DNA from: Marvania coccoides
Lineage: Eukaryota; Chlorophyta; Trebouxiophyceae; Chlorellales; Chlorellaceae
DNA: 64,000 nucleotides
Direction: 5' to 3'
Assembly (NCBI GenBank): GCA_963854735.1
Contig: OY978098.1
Location: forward strand, 1,059,501-1,123,500
Under the pieces are notes generated by a model, which ran no database searches, was not told the DNA's origin, and saw only the letters and a list, made by a program, of their open reading frames with translations. Positions 36,446-45,365 of this stretch are shown here, one piece after another. The position numbers and the translations under genes were made by a program. Each line of letters opens with the position of its first letter. Within the stretch, counting starts at the first letter, position 1.

Positions 36446-37479
36446 ATGTCAAAAAGCAGTTCTGCGGGCTCGTCAACCTTGGAACTACTAAGTATGCCGC
36501 TGAACGGCTCTTCCGCTTCTGAGAGCACCACCCGCCCTCCGACCCCGACTGAAGAAGGAGAGGCGTGGCGGTGTCAGTTTTGTGGCGTGGATGGGAATGA
36601 TCTAGAGATCTTAGAGGAGCCCAAGGAACCCCCTTTCTGGTGGACGCCTTTCTTTTCCGCCGCATCGTGGCACTGGCTGGCTGGCAACCTCGAAAGCCAC
36701 CGAGCGCATGTCGTAGTCATCGTCCTCACTATGCTGGACCTGGCGTTCGTGCTCACGGGCCTGTCTCTGTCCACTTTCTACCCCATTGCCGAGCACCAGC
36801 CCCATGCCGTGGAAATGACTGAAGGCGATTGTCGTTATTTGTTTTTGATTCATTGAGACGAGCGGCACTATCCATCTTTGACCGAAAAATGCTCACATTC
36901 TTTGTAATTATTTACTGCAGATGTAATGGCTTGGCTTTCCATTTCCATTCTTTCTATCTTCACTGTCGAGCAGCTGCTCAAGCTGGCGGTGTTTGGGCCG
37001 CACTACTTCGTAAGACCCTGGTGGCACACCCTGGACGCAGTGATCATCGTAACAAGGTGAAGATTTGGGTTTCTGCAAGGAAATGCTTTCAAGTTTCCCA
37101 CGAAATTAAAATTTCTTCTGCTGCTCAGTTTGGTGCTGGAGAGCGTTTTGAGAGGGGCGGCGCGGGAGACGGTATCACTGCTGATTATCTTCAGGCTGTG
37201 GCGGCTGGTGAGGGTGATGCATGGGGTGGCAGAGGGGCTGGAGATGCAGGTAAGGAGGAAGGGAAAAAAACCCGCCCCATTTTAATGAGCTCACGAGCCC
37301 TCTTCATCACGTTTTTTTCACCTTTTTTCTTTTTGAAGAAACATGAGATGCTGGACAAGCACCACCGACTGGAGCGGGAGATGCTTCTGGATCTGCAAAA
37401 TGAGCGGAAGCGGGTGCGGCAGCTGGAAATTGAAATCTTAAAGGCTGCATCTAGTTCAAATGCTGTTGACAGTGTATAA
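36446..37479 (+). CDS. HVCN1: Voltage-gated proton channel Hv1 (HVCN1)
   Basis: Four exons (36446-36830, 36921-37056, 37129-37249, 37339-37479) encode 260 residues. A cytosolic N-terminus is followed by a lone voltage-sensor domain with no pore: S1 HVVVIVLTMLDLAFVLTGLSL has the Asp that sets proton selectivity in Hv1 (human D112 by alignment). S2 is AWLSISILSIFTVEQLLKLA, S3 HTLDAVIIVTSLVLE, S4 LLIIFRLWRLVRVMHG with three gating Arg spaced RxxRxxR. A coiled coil follows (HEMLDKHHRLEREMLLDLQNERKRVRQLEIEI), as in dimeric Hv1. The human RLWRVARIIN motif has Asn after the third Arg; here it is His. The channel extrudes protons on depolarisation. The intron 1 donor GTCGTT is weak but is the only one that keeps frame. 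Stop TAA. Confidence 0.93.
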
Positions 37480-37627
37480 AATGATTGGATGATTGAAGCG
37501 GAAAAACTGAATTCTTTTTTTCGGTTGGATGGAAAAAAGGGGGAAGAGAAGAAAATGACAAAACAACATAAAAGTTTCAGGTCTCCAAGGTCCAAGCACA
37601 AAACGGCAATTTCTAAATAGGTTTACT

Positions 37628-38479
37628 CTAGTTCTGGCCCAGCGCCTTGTGGATCTGCTCCGCCACGTTCTCCTGCGGCCTGTCCGCCTTGATGGTCACC
37701 ACCTTGCTCTTGTAATAGTTAATGACGGGGGCGGTCTGGGCGTGGAACGCGGCCAGGCGCGATTTCAAGGTCTCCGCGTTATCGTCCTTGCGCTTGATGA
37801 GCGGCTCCCCGGTGATGTCGTCCACACCTGCCACCTTGGGCGGTGCAAATTTCTCGTGGTAGCTGCGACCGCTGGCGGGGTGCACCAGCCGCCCCACCAC
37901 GCGCTCCACCAGCAGCGAGTCCGGCACCGCAAAGTTGAGCACGCCGTCGATGGTCTGCCCCCGCTTGGTTAGCATCTCGTCCAGCTTCTCTGCCTGGGTG
38001 ACGGTGCGGGGGAAGCCGTCCAGCACAAAACCGGTGCGGCATTCCGGCTTTTTGATGGCCTCGCCGATGAGGCCGACGACAATGTCGTCGGAGACGAGTC
38101 CTCCAGCGTCCATGGCCTTCTTTGCTTCCATTCCCAGCGGGGTTTTGGCAGCGACGGCGGCGCGCAGCATGTCGCCAGTGGCGAGGTGGCACAGGCAGTT
38201 TTCGTTCTTGATCATCGGGGACTGGGTGCCCTTGCCGCTGCCGGGAGGGCCTGGGAGGGGAGGGGGAGGGATTTGAGGGCGTGTGAGTCAGGTGATGACA
38301 AATAATCTTTGGGAGTTTTGGGAAAAGTGGGAGGGCGATCTGAGGGGATCGCGGCGGTGCAACTGCGTACCGATGAGCACGAGACGTCGCTCAGGCTTGT
38401 TCAGGCATTCCAAGCGTCGCTCAATTTCCTTCACGAGCGACTCTGTGGGCATCTCACTGAGGTCGAGAGCTGCTGCCAT
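37628..38479 (-). CDS. Adenylate kinase, long (LID-containing) form
   Basis: Two exons (38479-38371, 38250-37628) encode 243 residues. The intron splits the P-loop, whose spliced form is GPPGSGKGT. The AMP-binding region [11 protein letters not shown], the [10 protein letters not shown] motif and the long LID ([35 protein letters not shown]) are complete. The LID lacks zinc-binding Cys, as in eukaryotic AK2/ADK-A types. The reaction is 2 ADP to ATP plus AMP. The 35 residues before the P-loop look soluble, so the enzyme is probably cytosolic or in the mitochondrial intermembrane space (inference). Stop TAG. Confidence 0.96.
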
Positions 38480-38808
38480 GGCTGCAGGATTGACTTGTTC
38501 AGGGAGTGGGTTGTGTATTAAGAATAGCGTTGATATAAAATGGCGTCGGATGCCTGCCAGATCCCAAGACGACTTTCATCAGCTGCTGGCTGCAAATTTT
38601 TTCTTAAACATTTATTTTTACTGCTTCATGCAACGTCTAGGCCACCATTTTTTTTTAATTATACGTTGATTTCTACCAGAAGAACCATCCTGTAGCAAGA
38701 AAACCGCTCATCGCTGCTTTTTCCCGCCCATCATATTCCCATCATACTCAAGTGCTGGAGGAGAACGGACAAATTAAACGCCGCATATAAAAACAAAACC
38801 ACGGCAAG
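38480..38808. other. Divergent promoter region (adenylate kinase and SmB)
   Basis: 329 bp between divergent ATGs. A TATAAAAA string at 38786-38793 lies only 16 nt before the SmB ATG, so it is more likely UTR sequence than a TATA box. Confidence 0.35.
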
Positions 38809-39528
38809 ATGTCGGTCTCCAAGACCGGGAAGCTGTTGAAATACATTAATTACCGTGAGTTTATATTTTTAATTCCACAACTTTGTGTTTTTTTCAAACG
38901 TGTGCAGCCCTTCTAATCCTATTGTATCTACACTGCAGGAATGCGGGTGACCGTTACGGATGGCCGGCAAATCGTGGGCCGCTTCATGGCGTTCGACCGC
39001 CACATGAACCTGGTGCTGGGCGACGCCGAGGAGTTCAGAAAGCTGCCGCCCAAAAAGGGCGTCCCCGAGGACGAGCGGGAGCAGCGGCGCGTGCTGGGGC
39101 TGGTGGTGCTGCGCGGCGACGAGGTGGTCGATCTGGCGGTGGAGGGACCCCCCCCAGCGGACGAATCTCGGCTGGCCAAGGCGGCAGCGGTGCCAGGCGG
39201 CCCAGGCATGGGCAGGGCGGCAGGGCGCGGGATGCCGGTCCCAGCCCCCGGCTTCGCGCCCGCAGGACTGGCGGGACCCGCCCCAGGCGTGGGCGGGCCC
39301 TCCCCCGCGATGATGATGCCGCAGGTGCGAGGAGCGCCGGTGATGATGCGGCCGCCGCCAGGAATGCCACCCCCTGGCATGCCGCCGCCGGGCTTCCGCC
39401 CCGGAATGCCGCCCCCTGGGATGCCCCCGCCTGGGTTCAGGCCTGGCATGCCGCCGCCAGGAATGCCGCCGCCTGGATTCCGCCCTGGCATGCCGCCGCC
39501 GGGGATGCCGCCGCCGCCTCAGCAGTGA
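38809..39528 (+). CDS. SNRPB: Small nuclear ribonucleoprotein SmB/B'
   Basis: Two exons (38809-38854, 38939-39528) encode 211 residues. The Sm1 motif ([33 protein letters not shown]) and Sm2 motif ([20 protein letters not shown]) are separated by a charged loop, as in SmB. The C-terminal half is Pro/Gly/Met-rich with repeated [14 protein letters not shown] units, the usual SmB tail for protein contacts. It contains few RG dipeptides. SmB is one of seven subunits of the Sm ring on U1, U2, U4 and U5 snRNA. Stop TGA. Confidence 0.95.
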
Positions 39529-39966
39529 TCAGCCAGTATTAAAGATGCAGCAGCGGTAGCTGTGTGTGTGTGTTTGTGTGACTTCCGTTCTGTGTGCGGC
39601 AGCAGCAGAAAAGCAGCAGCGTGTGTGGAAGGGAGGGGTGTGTTTGAGAGGAAGAAGAACGCGGTGCCCCTTTCTGACCGTAATCGCTCGCTTATTACCC
39701 CTTTGCTTCTTTGTTTTTTTTCGTTTTCATTTCTCTCTATCGTTTCAATTGAAAAGTACAGCTCGGCAGCATTAATCGTATCGTAAATCATAAAAACCAA
39801 CCCAAGTCGGGAATAGCAGGCGGACGCTGTGCTGGCAGAGGTGGATGCAACAGCTCAACAGCTAACGCAACATGCAATAGTCTATAAAGTCGAAACAATA
39901 CGAAAACACGCGTGAGATGAAGACCCTAATGAAGAAACAAGAGCTCGAATCTCAAGAAATAAAAAT
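39529..39966. other. Convergent spacer between SmB and LC1
   Basis: About 440 bp. It contains a short TG microsatellite (39561-39580) and AGC-rich patches that are 3' flank of SmB. No gene recognised. Confidence 0.4.
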
Positions 39967-40560
39967 TCACGCGGAAGCTGGCGCCGCCTCCTGCCTCTCT
40001 GCGTCGGTAATCAGCCTTCCGTCCAGCTTTTTCAGCCGGGGCAGCCGCCGCAGCACACCCGCTCGGTACGCCGCCTCGTCCGCGCCGCACAGCGGGTTTC
40101 CCAGCAGCAGCAGGTCCTCGAGATTCTCCAACGCTGCCAGCCGATCCACCTCCGCCCAGTCCTTGATACGGTTGTTGGAGGCGTACAGCACCCGCATGTG
40201 CGGACACCGCTCCACCCCTGCAAGCTTGTCCACCGCGTTGTAGCTCATCCACAGCTCCTGCAGCGTGCCGGCCACCGCCTCAAGGCCGTCCAGCCGCTTC
40301 AGGCAGTTGCGCCCCACCGACAGCACCTGCAGCCCACCCAGGCCCGCCAAAAAGTTCATTCGGTCGATGTTGTTGGTGGAGAGGGAGAGGTGGCGGCAGG
40401 CTGAGCCGATGGTTTGGCCCAGGCCGGCATCGAGCTTGTCCAGCGGGGGGCAGCACCCAATGAGGGAGACCCTTTCGAGCGTATTGATGGCGTCTATGGA
40501 GACCCCCTGCTGCGCACACCAGCGCTCCTGGGCGGCCCGAACTCCAGTTGCAGCTGCCAT
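39967..40560 (-). CDS. DNAL1: Axonemal outer-arm dynein light chain 1 (LC1)
   Basis: Intron-free ORF of 197 residues made of leucine-rich repeats. It closely follows the LC1 pattern: CRHLSLSTNNIDRM, LQVLSVGRNCLKRLDGL, TLQELWMSYNAVDKLAGV, MRVLYASNNRIKDWAEVDRL, LENLEDLLLLGNPL, RLPRLKKLDG. The short helix and the loss of the terminal LC1 extension make it close to the family length. LC1 binds the gamma heavy-chain motor domain (alpha in some species) and tethers it to the A-tubule, tuning ciliary beating. Its presence indicates that the organism makes, or recently made, motile flagella. Stop TGA. Confidence 0.93.
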   Translation of the reverse strand: MAAATGVRAAQERWCAQQGVSIDAINTLERVSLIGCCPPLDKLDAGLGQTIGSACRHLSLSTNNIDRMNFLAGLGGLQVLSVGRNCLKRLDGLEAVAGTLQELWMSYNAVDKLAGVERCPHMRVLYASNNRIKDWAEVDRLAALENLEDLLLLGNPLCGADEAAYRAGVLRRLPRLKKLDGRLITDAERQEAAPASA

Positions 40561-40869
40561 TATATATCGATTGAAAAAAAATGGGTTTATCGTAATAAAA
40601 TGCGGAGTTGCTCGCGCGTCGAGGGCTGGAAAAGGTGGAAAAATGTTGCACCGTATTTATTGCATGCCTTTAGCTGCAGTTCACGAGGTCTGGGTCTGAA
40701 AAGCACTTGGTCAAACAACTCCCTGAAAAAAACAGGCGCCGCACAGTTGACCACCAGCCTAAAGACCTCAGAAGCCGCTCAGCTGCATGCTGGATCTCCA
40801 GCTGGTTCGCAGCGTCTTATGGGGCATTTTTATATATGCTTTATCTAAAGAAAAATATAAAATCTGAAG
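40561..40869. other. Spacer upstream of LC1
   Basis: 309 bp, AT-rich, no gene recognised; it leads into the repeat zone. Confidence 0.35.
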
Positions 40870-41180
40870 GGAGGAAAGGTTTACAGGTTTTTACAGTGGT
40901 TTCACGTCTCCTACTGAGATGTGCCCCTATAGAGATCCGCAAGGCGACGTGCCACAAACCCCGCCACAGTAAGGCGGAGCCCCCCCTCCTCCGTCGGATC
41001 AATCCCAGTCAATAGGCTCTGGCCCCTGCCCCCGAGTCCCCGACGGCGCGACCGACATAAACAGAGCAGGTGCATGGCAGGCATAGTTGCATGCAGCAAT
41101 GCAAATCATGCAAGACGCTCCGGACGGCGAGATACGCGAACCGTCCAGTCAAGGTACAGCTTGGGCAAGCTGATGGGTTA
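40870..41180 (-). repeat. SINE-like repeat copy 1 (internally deleted)
   Basis: It shares with copies at 41530, 49226 and 52355 the words cgtctcctac, gatccgcaaggcgacgtgcc, ccgccacagtaaggcgga and a tail of ttaatgggttaatgg. The tRNA-like A-box segment found in the full copies is missing. Orientation is given by the full copies (A box before B box). Confidence 0.7.
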
Positions 41181-41192
41181 ATGGGTTAATGG

Positions 41193-41475
41193 AAAAATTA
41201 GCTTCTTCAAAAAGGTAGTTCGACTAAAAATTAGCTTCTTCAAAAAGGTAGAAGGATGTCCAGCGGAATATTAAGGGAAAAAATAAGTTGTATTAAATTC
41301 GAAGGATGAAAGGGACACAACCAACCCACAAAGATGTTAAAAAGATTTTTAAAAAAACTCGAATAAAAATTAGCTTCGAAAAGGTAGAAGGATGTCCAGC
41401 ACGGAATATTAAGGGGGGAAAAATAAGTTGTAAATTAAATTTTGAGGATGAAAGAGTCACCAACCCACGAGATGA
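41193..41475 (+). repeat. Tandem duplication of a ~110-140-bp unit
   Basis: Two long copies (about 41225-41335 and 41364-41475) share aaaaattagcttc, aggtagaaggatgtccagc, ggaatattaag and aaccaacccac-like ends. A partial third copy (aaaaattagcttcttcaaaa) starts near 41193. Function unknown. Confidence 0.75.
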
Positions 41476-41529
41476 AGCGATCTCAAAAAAAGGTTACACC
41501 AATACGTAACCCCACCCGGGTAACGAGTT

Positions 41530-41850
41530 AATGGGTTTACATATCGTTGTAACGTCTACTACCGCGCAATAGAGACCTGCAAGGCGACGTGCCACTCACC
41601 CCGCCACAGTAAGGCGGAGTACCCCCTTCCACCGGTGGGATCGACCCCAGGTACTGTGGACGTACGGATACTGCCACTGCGCCGGCGACCGCACCGTCGC
41701 CCACAATATAAGACTCTGGCCCCTGCCTTCCTGAGTCCCCACCGGCGCGACCGATATGAATAAAAAAATGGGGGGGAAAGCAGGACTCTCCGGACGGCAA
41801 ACGGCCCGTCCGGTTTGGGGTTCGCGCTTGGGCAATGCTGGGGGGGAGAG
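41530..41850 (-). repeat. SINE-like repeat copy 2 (full)
   Basis: Full-length reverse copy. On the minus strand, in order: agcattgcccaagc-like start (written here as gcttgggcaatgct on plus), an A-box-like ggcgcagtggcag, a B-box-like gggtcgatccc, the ggcggggtgagtggcacgtcg segment, and a tail with taaacccattaac. Confidence 0.75.
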
Positions 41851-42670
41851 GAAGGTGACGTTAGAAATGTGTCGGTCTTAGGGACATGGCAAGAGGGTGC
41901 GAAACTGGCGGGAACATGCTACTGTCAACTGGCGGGAACAGGCATACTGGCGACTGGCGAAAACGGGCAACTGGCAACTGGCACACTTTGCGTCACGTAT
42001 TCCCACGATTGGCCTCAGTGTTTGAACTTGCGACTGGCGAAAACTTGCGAAAATGGCGAGAACTGCGTTTCTGGCGCCCCAGGCGGTCATCGGCGCCAGG
42101 GGGTTGGCAGTCCCCTGGCGCTTTTGGCCCCCGCGAGGGCGCGAATGAAACCGTCTGGCACCCGAAGGTGGCCGCTAGGGGTGCCAGGGGTTCATCAGCG
42201 GCCTGGGGTAAGATGAATTGACTCCACTCACTCAGCGAGTTGAGGTTGGGTCGCTGGGAGCGCTGGGGATGCGGGCGGCTGGGACATTGCCGTATATATG
42301 GCTGGATCAGGTGCTATAGGCGGGCACGGCGGCAATATTGCCGGGAGAAATTTCGGTGGCTATATTTGAGAATTCCCACGACCATCCCGCCGCCTTTGCG
42401 CGATCTCCTTAGGGCACTCCCCCTAGGGCAGATCGAATACCAGAATTACTGGCCTGGCGTTGGAACTTTGTGAGTATGGTAGTATATTCGGGTGAGGGTG
42501 ACTAAGTAACCAATAACCTTTTAGAATATAAGTGGTATATTTAGATGAGATTTGGGGTCACCACTTTTTGACACCACATTATTATAATTAAAGTAAAAAC
42601 TCGAAAATATGAAAAAAACTCGGAAAAGATATTTTTGTGTAAATTCTTTTTGTTCTGTCACTATTTATTC
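41851..42670. repeat. Unassigned region with degenerate ACTGGCG repeats
   Basis: At 41900-42070 the words aactggc, actggcgggaac and actggcgaaaac recur about ten times with irregular spacing. The rest (42080-42670) is unique to the window and has no recognisable gene. It may be part of the decayed retroelement whose integrase lies downstream (inference). Confidence 0.45.
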
Positions 42671-43320
42671 CTGAATTTTTATGTTAGTTTATGGCATGGT
42701 TCCGGCTCAAACAGCTACTCTATCTGAGGGAAGGACGACAACCTTTCAAAAAAAAAATGAAAACAAAGTATGGCACCAGCTGCACCCAAAATGTATGAAT
42801 TCGTCATTCAACCTTCATCACAACGCATTCTGCACAATTTCCATCTTCAGCCTCTCCTCCAGCTCTGGCATGCAGCGGTGCAGGCACAGCAGAGTGCTTC
42901 GTATGTGCATCTATGAAGTCGACTTCTTCAGCCTTGAGAACAGGTGCCGCAAGTCCTCAGGGTGCTTTTGCCCAGACAAATGCTGGGCAACGAAATATTG
43001 GCTTGGGATGGTGGGCTTGGGGGGTGTCGCAGCGGCCAATAACTATTACGCAGAGATACGATTTTTTCGCTCGGTTTTACAGCAGCACCAATCAGAAGAG
43101 CCCATGCGGCCGAATGAATACATGCTTGGCAGCACCCATGTTCACGGAGATGGGAGCAGCGCACAGCTGAGACCGAGCGGCGTGTGGGGGCGGCTGTAAG
43201 GGAATGTCAGAGGGCGAAAGAGATTTCCATTCAATTTTGCAATATTGAATATCTTGAGCTGAAACTTTGCCAAAATGTTCCTCTCGCAGCCTGAGAAGGT
43301 CCCCAGGGGTTTAAAAAGGT
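42671..43320. other. Unassigned region with a possible coding remnant
   Basis: Minus-strand sequence at 42835-43000 reads VAQHLSGQKHPEDLRHLF and, after an in-frame TAG, LLCLHRCMPELEERLKMEI, both protein-like and in one frame. A plus-strand frame also stays open at 42913-43170. Neither matches a family I know; a pseudogene exon is possible. Confidence 0.2.
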
Positions 43321-44316
43321 ACGAAGGGCACGCACTACCACTGTGCTAAGGCGGAATGTCGCCGCAGCTGCATTGTTTGTCAGCGCGTCAAAAAGCCCGC
43401 TGCGTTGCCCGCTGGTCTTTTGCAGCCCTTAGAAATACCTGATCGCCGTTGGGAATCCATCTCTATGGATTTCATTGTCCGCTTGCCTGAAACTATGCGT
43501 GGTTTTGATGCTGTGTTGACCATTGTGGACCGCCTGTCAAAAATGGTGTATTTTTTGCCCCTCACTACGAATTCTACCGCCGTTGAAGTCGCTGAATTAG
43601 TCGTAGAAAATGTTGTTTTGCTGCATGGCGTCCCGCGTAGCATTGTGTCTGACCGGGACCCCAAATTTGTTTCACAGTTTTGGCGTTCGCTCTGGGATTT
43701 GTTAGGCACACAGTTGGCGATGTCAACTGCCTACCACCCACAGACGGACGGCCAAAGTGAAGTCATGAACAAGTTTTTGGAGCGCTACTTGCGCTCATTT
43801 TGTGCTGCTGACCCTGTTTCTTGGGACCGTCATTTGAGAAAAGCTGCTTTTGCTTACAACAACTCCACCCAAGTCTCCACTGGTTTTAGCCCCTTTTTCA
43901 TGAACTTTGGACAAGACCCTCGCACGCCAGCCTCTCTTGGCCTGTCACATGCCGTTGCTACAACATCTGACGTTTCTATATTTGCTGGTCGCTTAGACGC
44001 CGTCACTCAGGCCGCCCAGGCCTGCCTGATCGCATCTCAAGCGAGTATGAAAAAGTTTGCTGATCGTCGCCGCCAAGATGTCGACTATTCCGTTGGTACG
44101 GAAGTCATGCTGGATTCTAAAAATGTATCGTTAGCTGGAGATCGCGCCATTGAGCTGCAGCCGAAATATGTTGGGCCTTTCAAAGTTGTTGAACGCATTG
44201 GAAAGTGGGCGTACAGATTGGAAATGCCTGATTTTTTCAGAGGCCACCCTGTATTCCATGTTTCCTTTTTGAAGCTGTACCACGAAGACGATACCCAATT
44301 TGAGAAGAAGGGCTGA
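43321..44316 (+). mobile_element. Ty3/gypsy retrotransposon integrase fragment
   Basis: A continuous reading (no ATG needed) begins before 43350 with a partial zinc finger (CIVCQ gives the CxxC of HHCC). It continues through the integrase core: MDFIVRLPETMRGFDAVLTI (first Asp), SDRDPKFVSQFWRSLWDLLG (second Asp), AYHPQTDGQSEVMNKFLERY (Glu). The C-terminal region contains VGPFKVVERIGKWAYRLEMP and HPVFHVSFLKLYHED, typical of Ty3/gypsy elements. Stop TGA at 44314-44316. Reverse transcriptase, RNase H, protease and gag are not found upstream in the window, and no LTR is visible between the stop and the tRNA 44 bp downstream. The integrase reading itself is uninterrupted for over 300 codons, so decay is recent or the fragment is under selection. 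Confidence 0.88.
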
Positions 44317-44359
44317 ATGAGGATAACCTAAAAATCAAGTGTAAAGTTTTGAATGAAAA

Positions 44360-44437
44360 AACGTGAGGTCATCGGTTCGAACCCGATAGATGGCACGGTG
44401 GGCCGTCTTAGCACAGTGGCAGTGCGTACGTCTCGTA
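44360..44437 (+). tRNA. Circularly permuted tRNA-Thr(CGU) gene
   Basis: The 3' half (44360-44395) precedes the 5' half (44402-44437), separated by six bases, cggtgg. 5' half: acceptor GCCGTCT, TA, D stem GCAC/GTGC with loop AGTGGCA, G26, anticodon stem TACGT, loop CTCGTA. 3' half: A38, ACGTG, variable AGGTC, T stem ATCGG/CCGAT with loop TTCGAAC, acceptor AGATGGC, discriminator A. The seven acceptor pairs (one G-U), four D, five anticodon (one U-G) and five T pairs all form between or within the halves. Invariant positions T8, A14, G15, G18, G19, A21, T33, A37, C48, G53, TTC, A58 and C61 are all present. The anticodon CGT reads ACG (Thr). The break lies at 37/38, the usual tRNA intron site. 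Flanking A-rich leader and T-rich trailer can pair, as needed for a bulge-helix-bulge substrate. CCA is not encoded. Function is inferred from the structure. Confidence 0.88.
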
Positions 44438-44439
44438 GA

Positions 44440-44445
44440 TTTTTT
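44440..44445 (+). terminator. T6 Pol III terminator after the permuted tRNA
   Basis: Six T residues start two bases after the 5' half ends. This is a standard Pol III stop. The same T run could pair with the A run before the 3' half in the precursor. Confidence 0.6.
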
Positions 44446-44717
44446 GCACGCCCCAGCCAGGGTTAATATTAAAGGTGTTGTTCTCATACTTGAAAGATAT
44501 ACTCTCGCTGCTCGTAAATAAATAGACGCCATATTATTTTTTCAACAAAAATAAAAATTGAAGACACTAGGGGGAGGACGCCCTACAGTAGTTCTATATG
44601 CCCGCCAAGCAGATTGTTAAGTCTCAATCTTATTTTTCAACAAAAATATAAATATAGTAGTTGTTGCCAATCTTCCCAACCCCTCCCCTGCAGAGTACCC
44701 CGCCATGGACGCCCCGT
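44446..44717. other. Spacer with a dispersed-repeat fragment
   Basis: At 44598-44650 the words atatgcccg, caagcag, taagtctcaatcttat and tcaacaaaaat resemble 52683-52740, so a second, unnamed repeat family is present. No gene seen. Confidence 0.45.
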
Positions 44718-44948
44718 TTACGCCAACCTGGGCTTTTTGGGCAGGTATGGCTCTTGCACGTCTCGCCGCTGCTTCGTGGCCTCCCTCGCACGCCGCTCGT
44801 CGGACTCTTTACGGCCGAGCTTGGACTGCTGCTTACGCTCCCGCTGCCGGCGCTTGGCGTGGCGGTTTTGTAAAGTTGCTGGGCTGGGGTCTTCCTCCCG
44901 ATCGCTGATCTCAACTTGGCTCTCCTCAACATCTTCTGGACCAGCCAT
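44718..44948 (-). CDS. Small highly charged hypothetical protein
   Basis: ATG 44948 to TAA gives 76 residues: MAGPEDVEESQVEIS, then a long Arg/Lys/Glu-rich helix (NRHAKRRQRERKQQSKLG, DERRAREATKQRRD) ending PKKPRLA. GC content and codon choice look like genuine exons in this window. Nothing identifies a family. It lies among retroelement fragments, so it may belong to one of them. Confidence 0.35.
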   Translation of the reverse strand: MAGPEDVEESQVEISDREEDPSPATLQNRHAKRRQRERKQQSKLGRKESDERRAREATKQRRDVQEPYLPKKPRLA

Positions 44949-45146
44949 ACACTGCTCTGCAGCAAAGAATGGTCCATTAACTACCGACACAACAAAAACT
45001 GATCTCACTGCACTTAATAATTTGCAGCTGCTGGCTCGCCAGCACTCGGAGCGAAAGTCGCTATTTTCTTGCTCCCCTTGACAACTATAAATAGTTAATA
45101 TATGGTGTACACGCCTGCAGACGAATAGAGACGCTACACAGCAGAG

Positions 45147-45365
45147 GTGCTACGTTTCTGGACCCGGCTCCGCGAACTCCAGGAGGACCACCTGGCCCAC
45201 CATGCATTTTTGGCCAGCGAGGAAATGGCGCAGGGCGAGCTGGCGCGGCGGGCCGCAGCGGAGGCGGCAATGGCGGTTGGGCTCCCTTTTAACTGCTTAC
45301 AAGTTCGACCGACAAGTTCCGCCAACACCGGGCACCAACACCGGCCAGCGTTCATCATTACTTAG
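45147..45365 (+). mobile_element. Non-LTR retrotransposon fragment (post-RT region)
   Basis: The plus frame reads VLRFWTRLRELQEDHLAHHAFLASEEMA, like the segment just after the reverse transcriptase in LINE ORFs. It corresponds in position to AKRIYGYWERL in the LINE at 48497-50895 but belongs to a different family. Only about 70 codons remain. Confidence 0.45.

Noticed and set aside
42913..43170. An 85-codon plus-strand ORF in the repeat zone
   Set aside because: A minus-strand frame over the same bases looks equally protein-like, and neither matches a family.
44360..44395. The T-arm half read as a retroelement primer-binding site
   Set aside because: A primer-binding site is complementary to a tRNA 3' end and lies after the 5' LTR; here the sense strand carries a whole T arm and acceptor strand and lies after integrase.
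45134..45358. Minus-strand 74-codon ORF opposite the LINE fragment
   Set aside because: It is a shadow of the plus-strand frame, which has the recognisable post-RT pattern.
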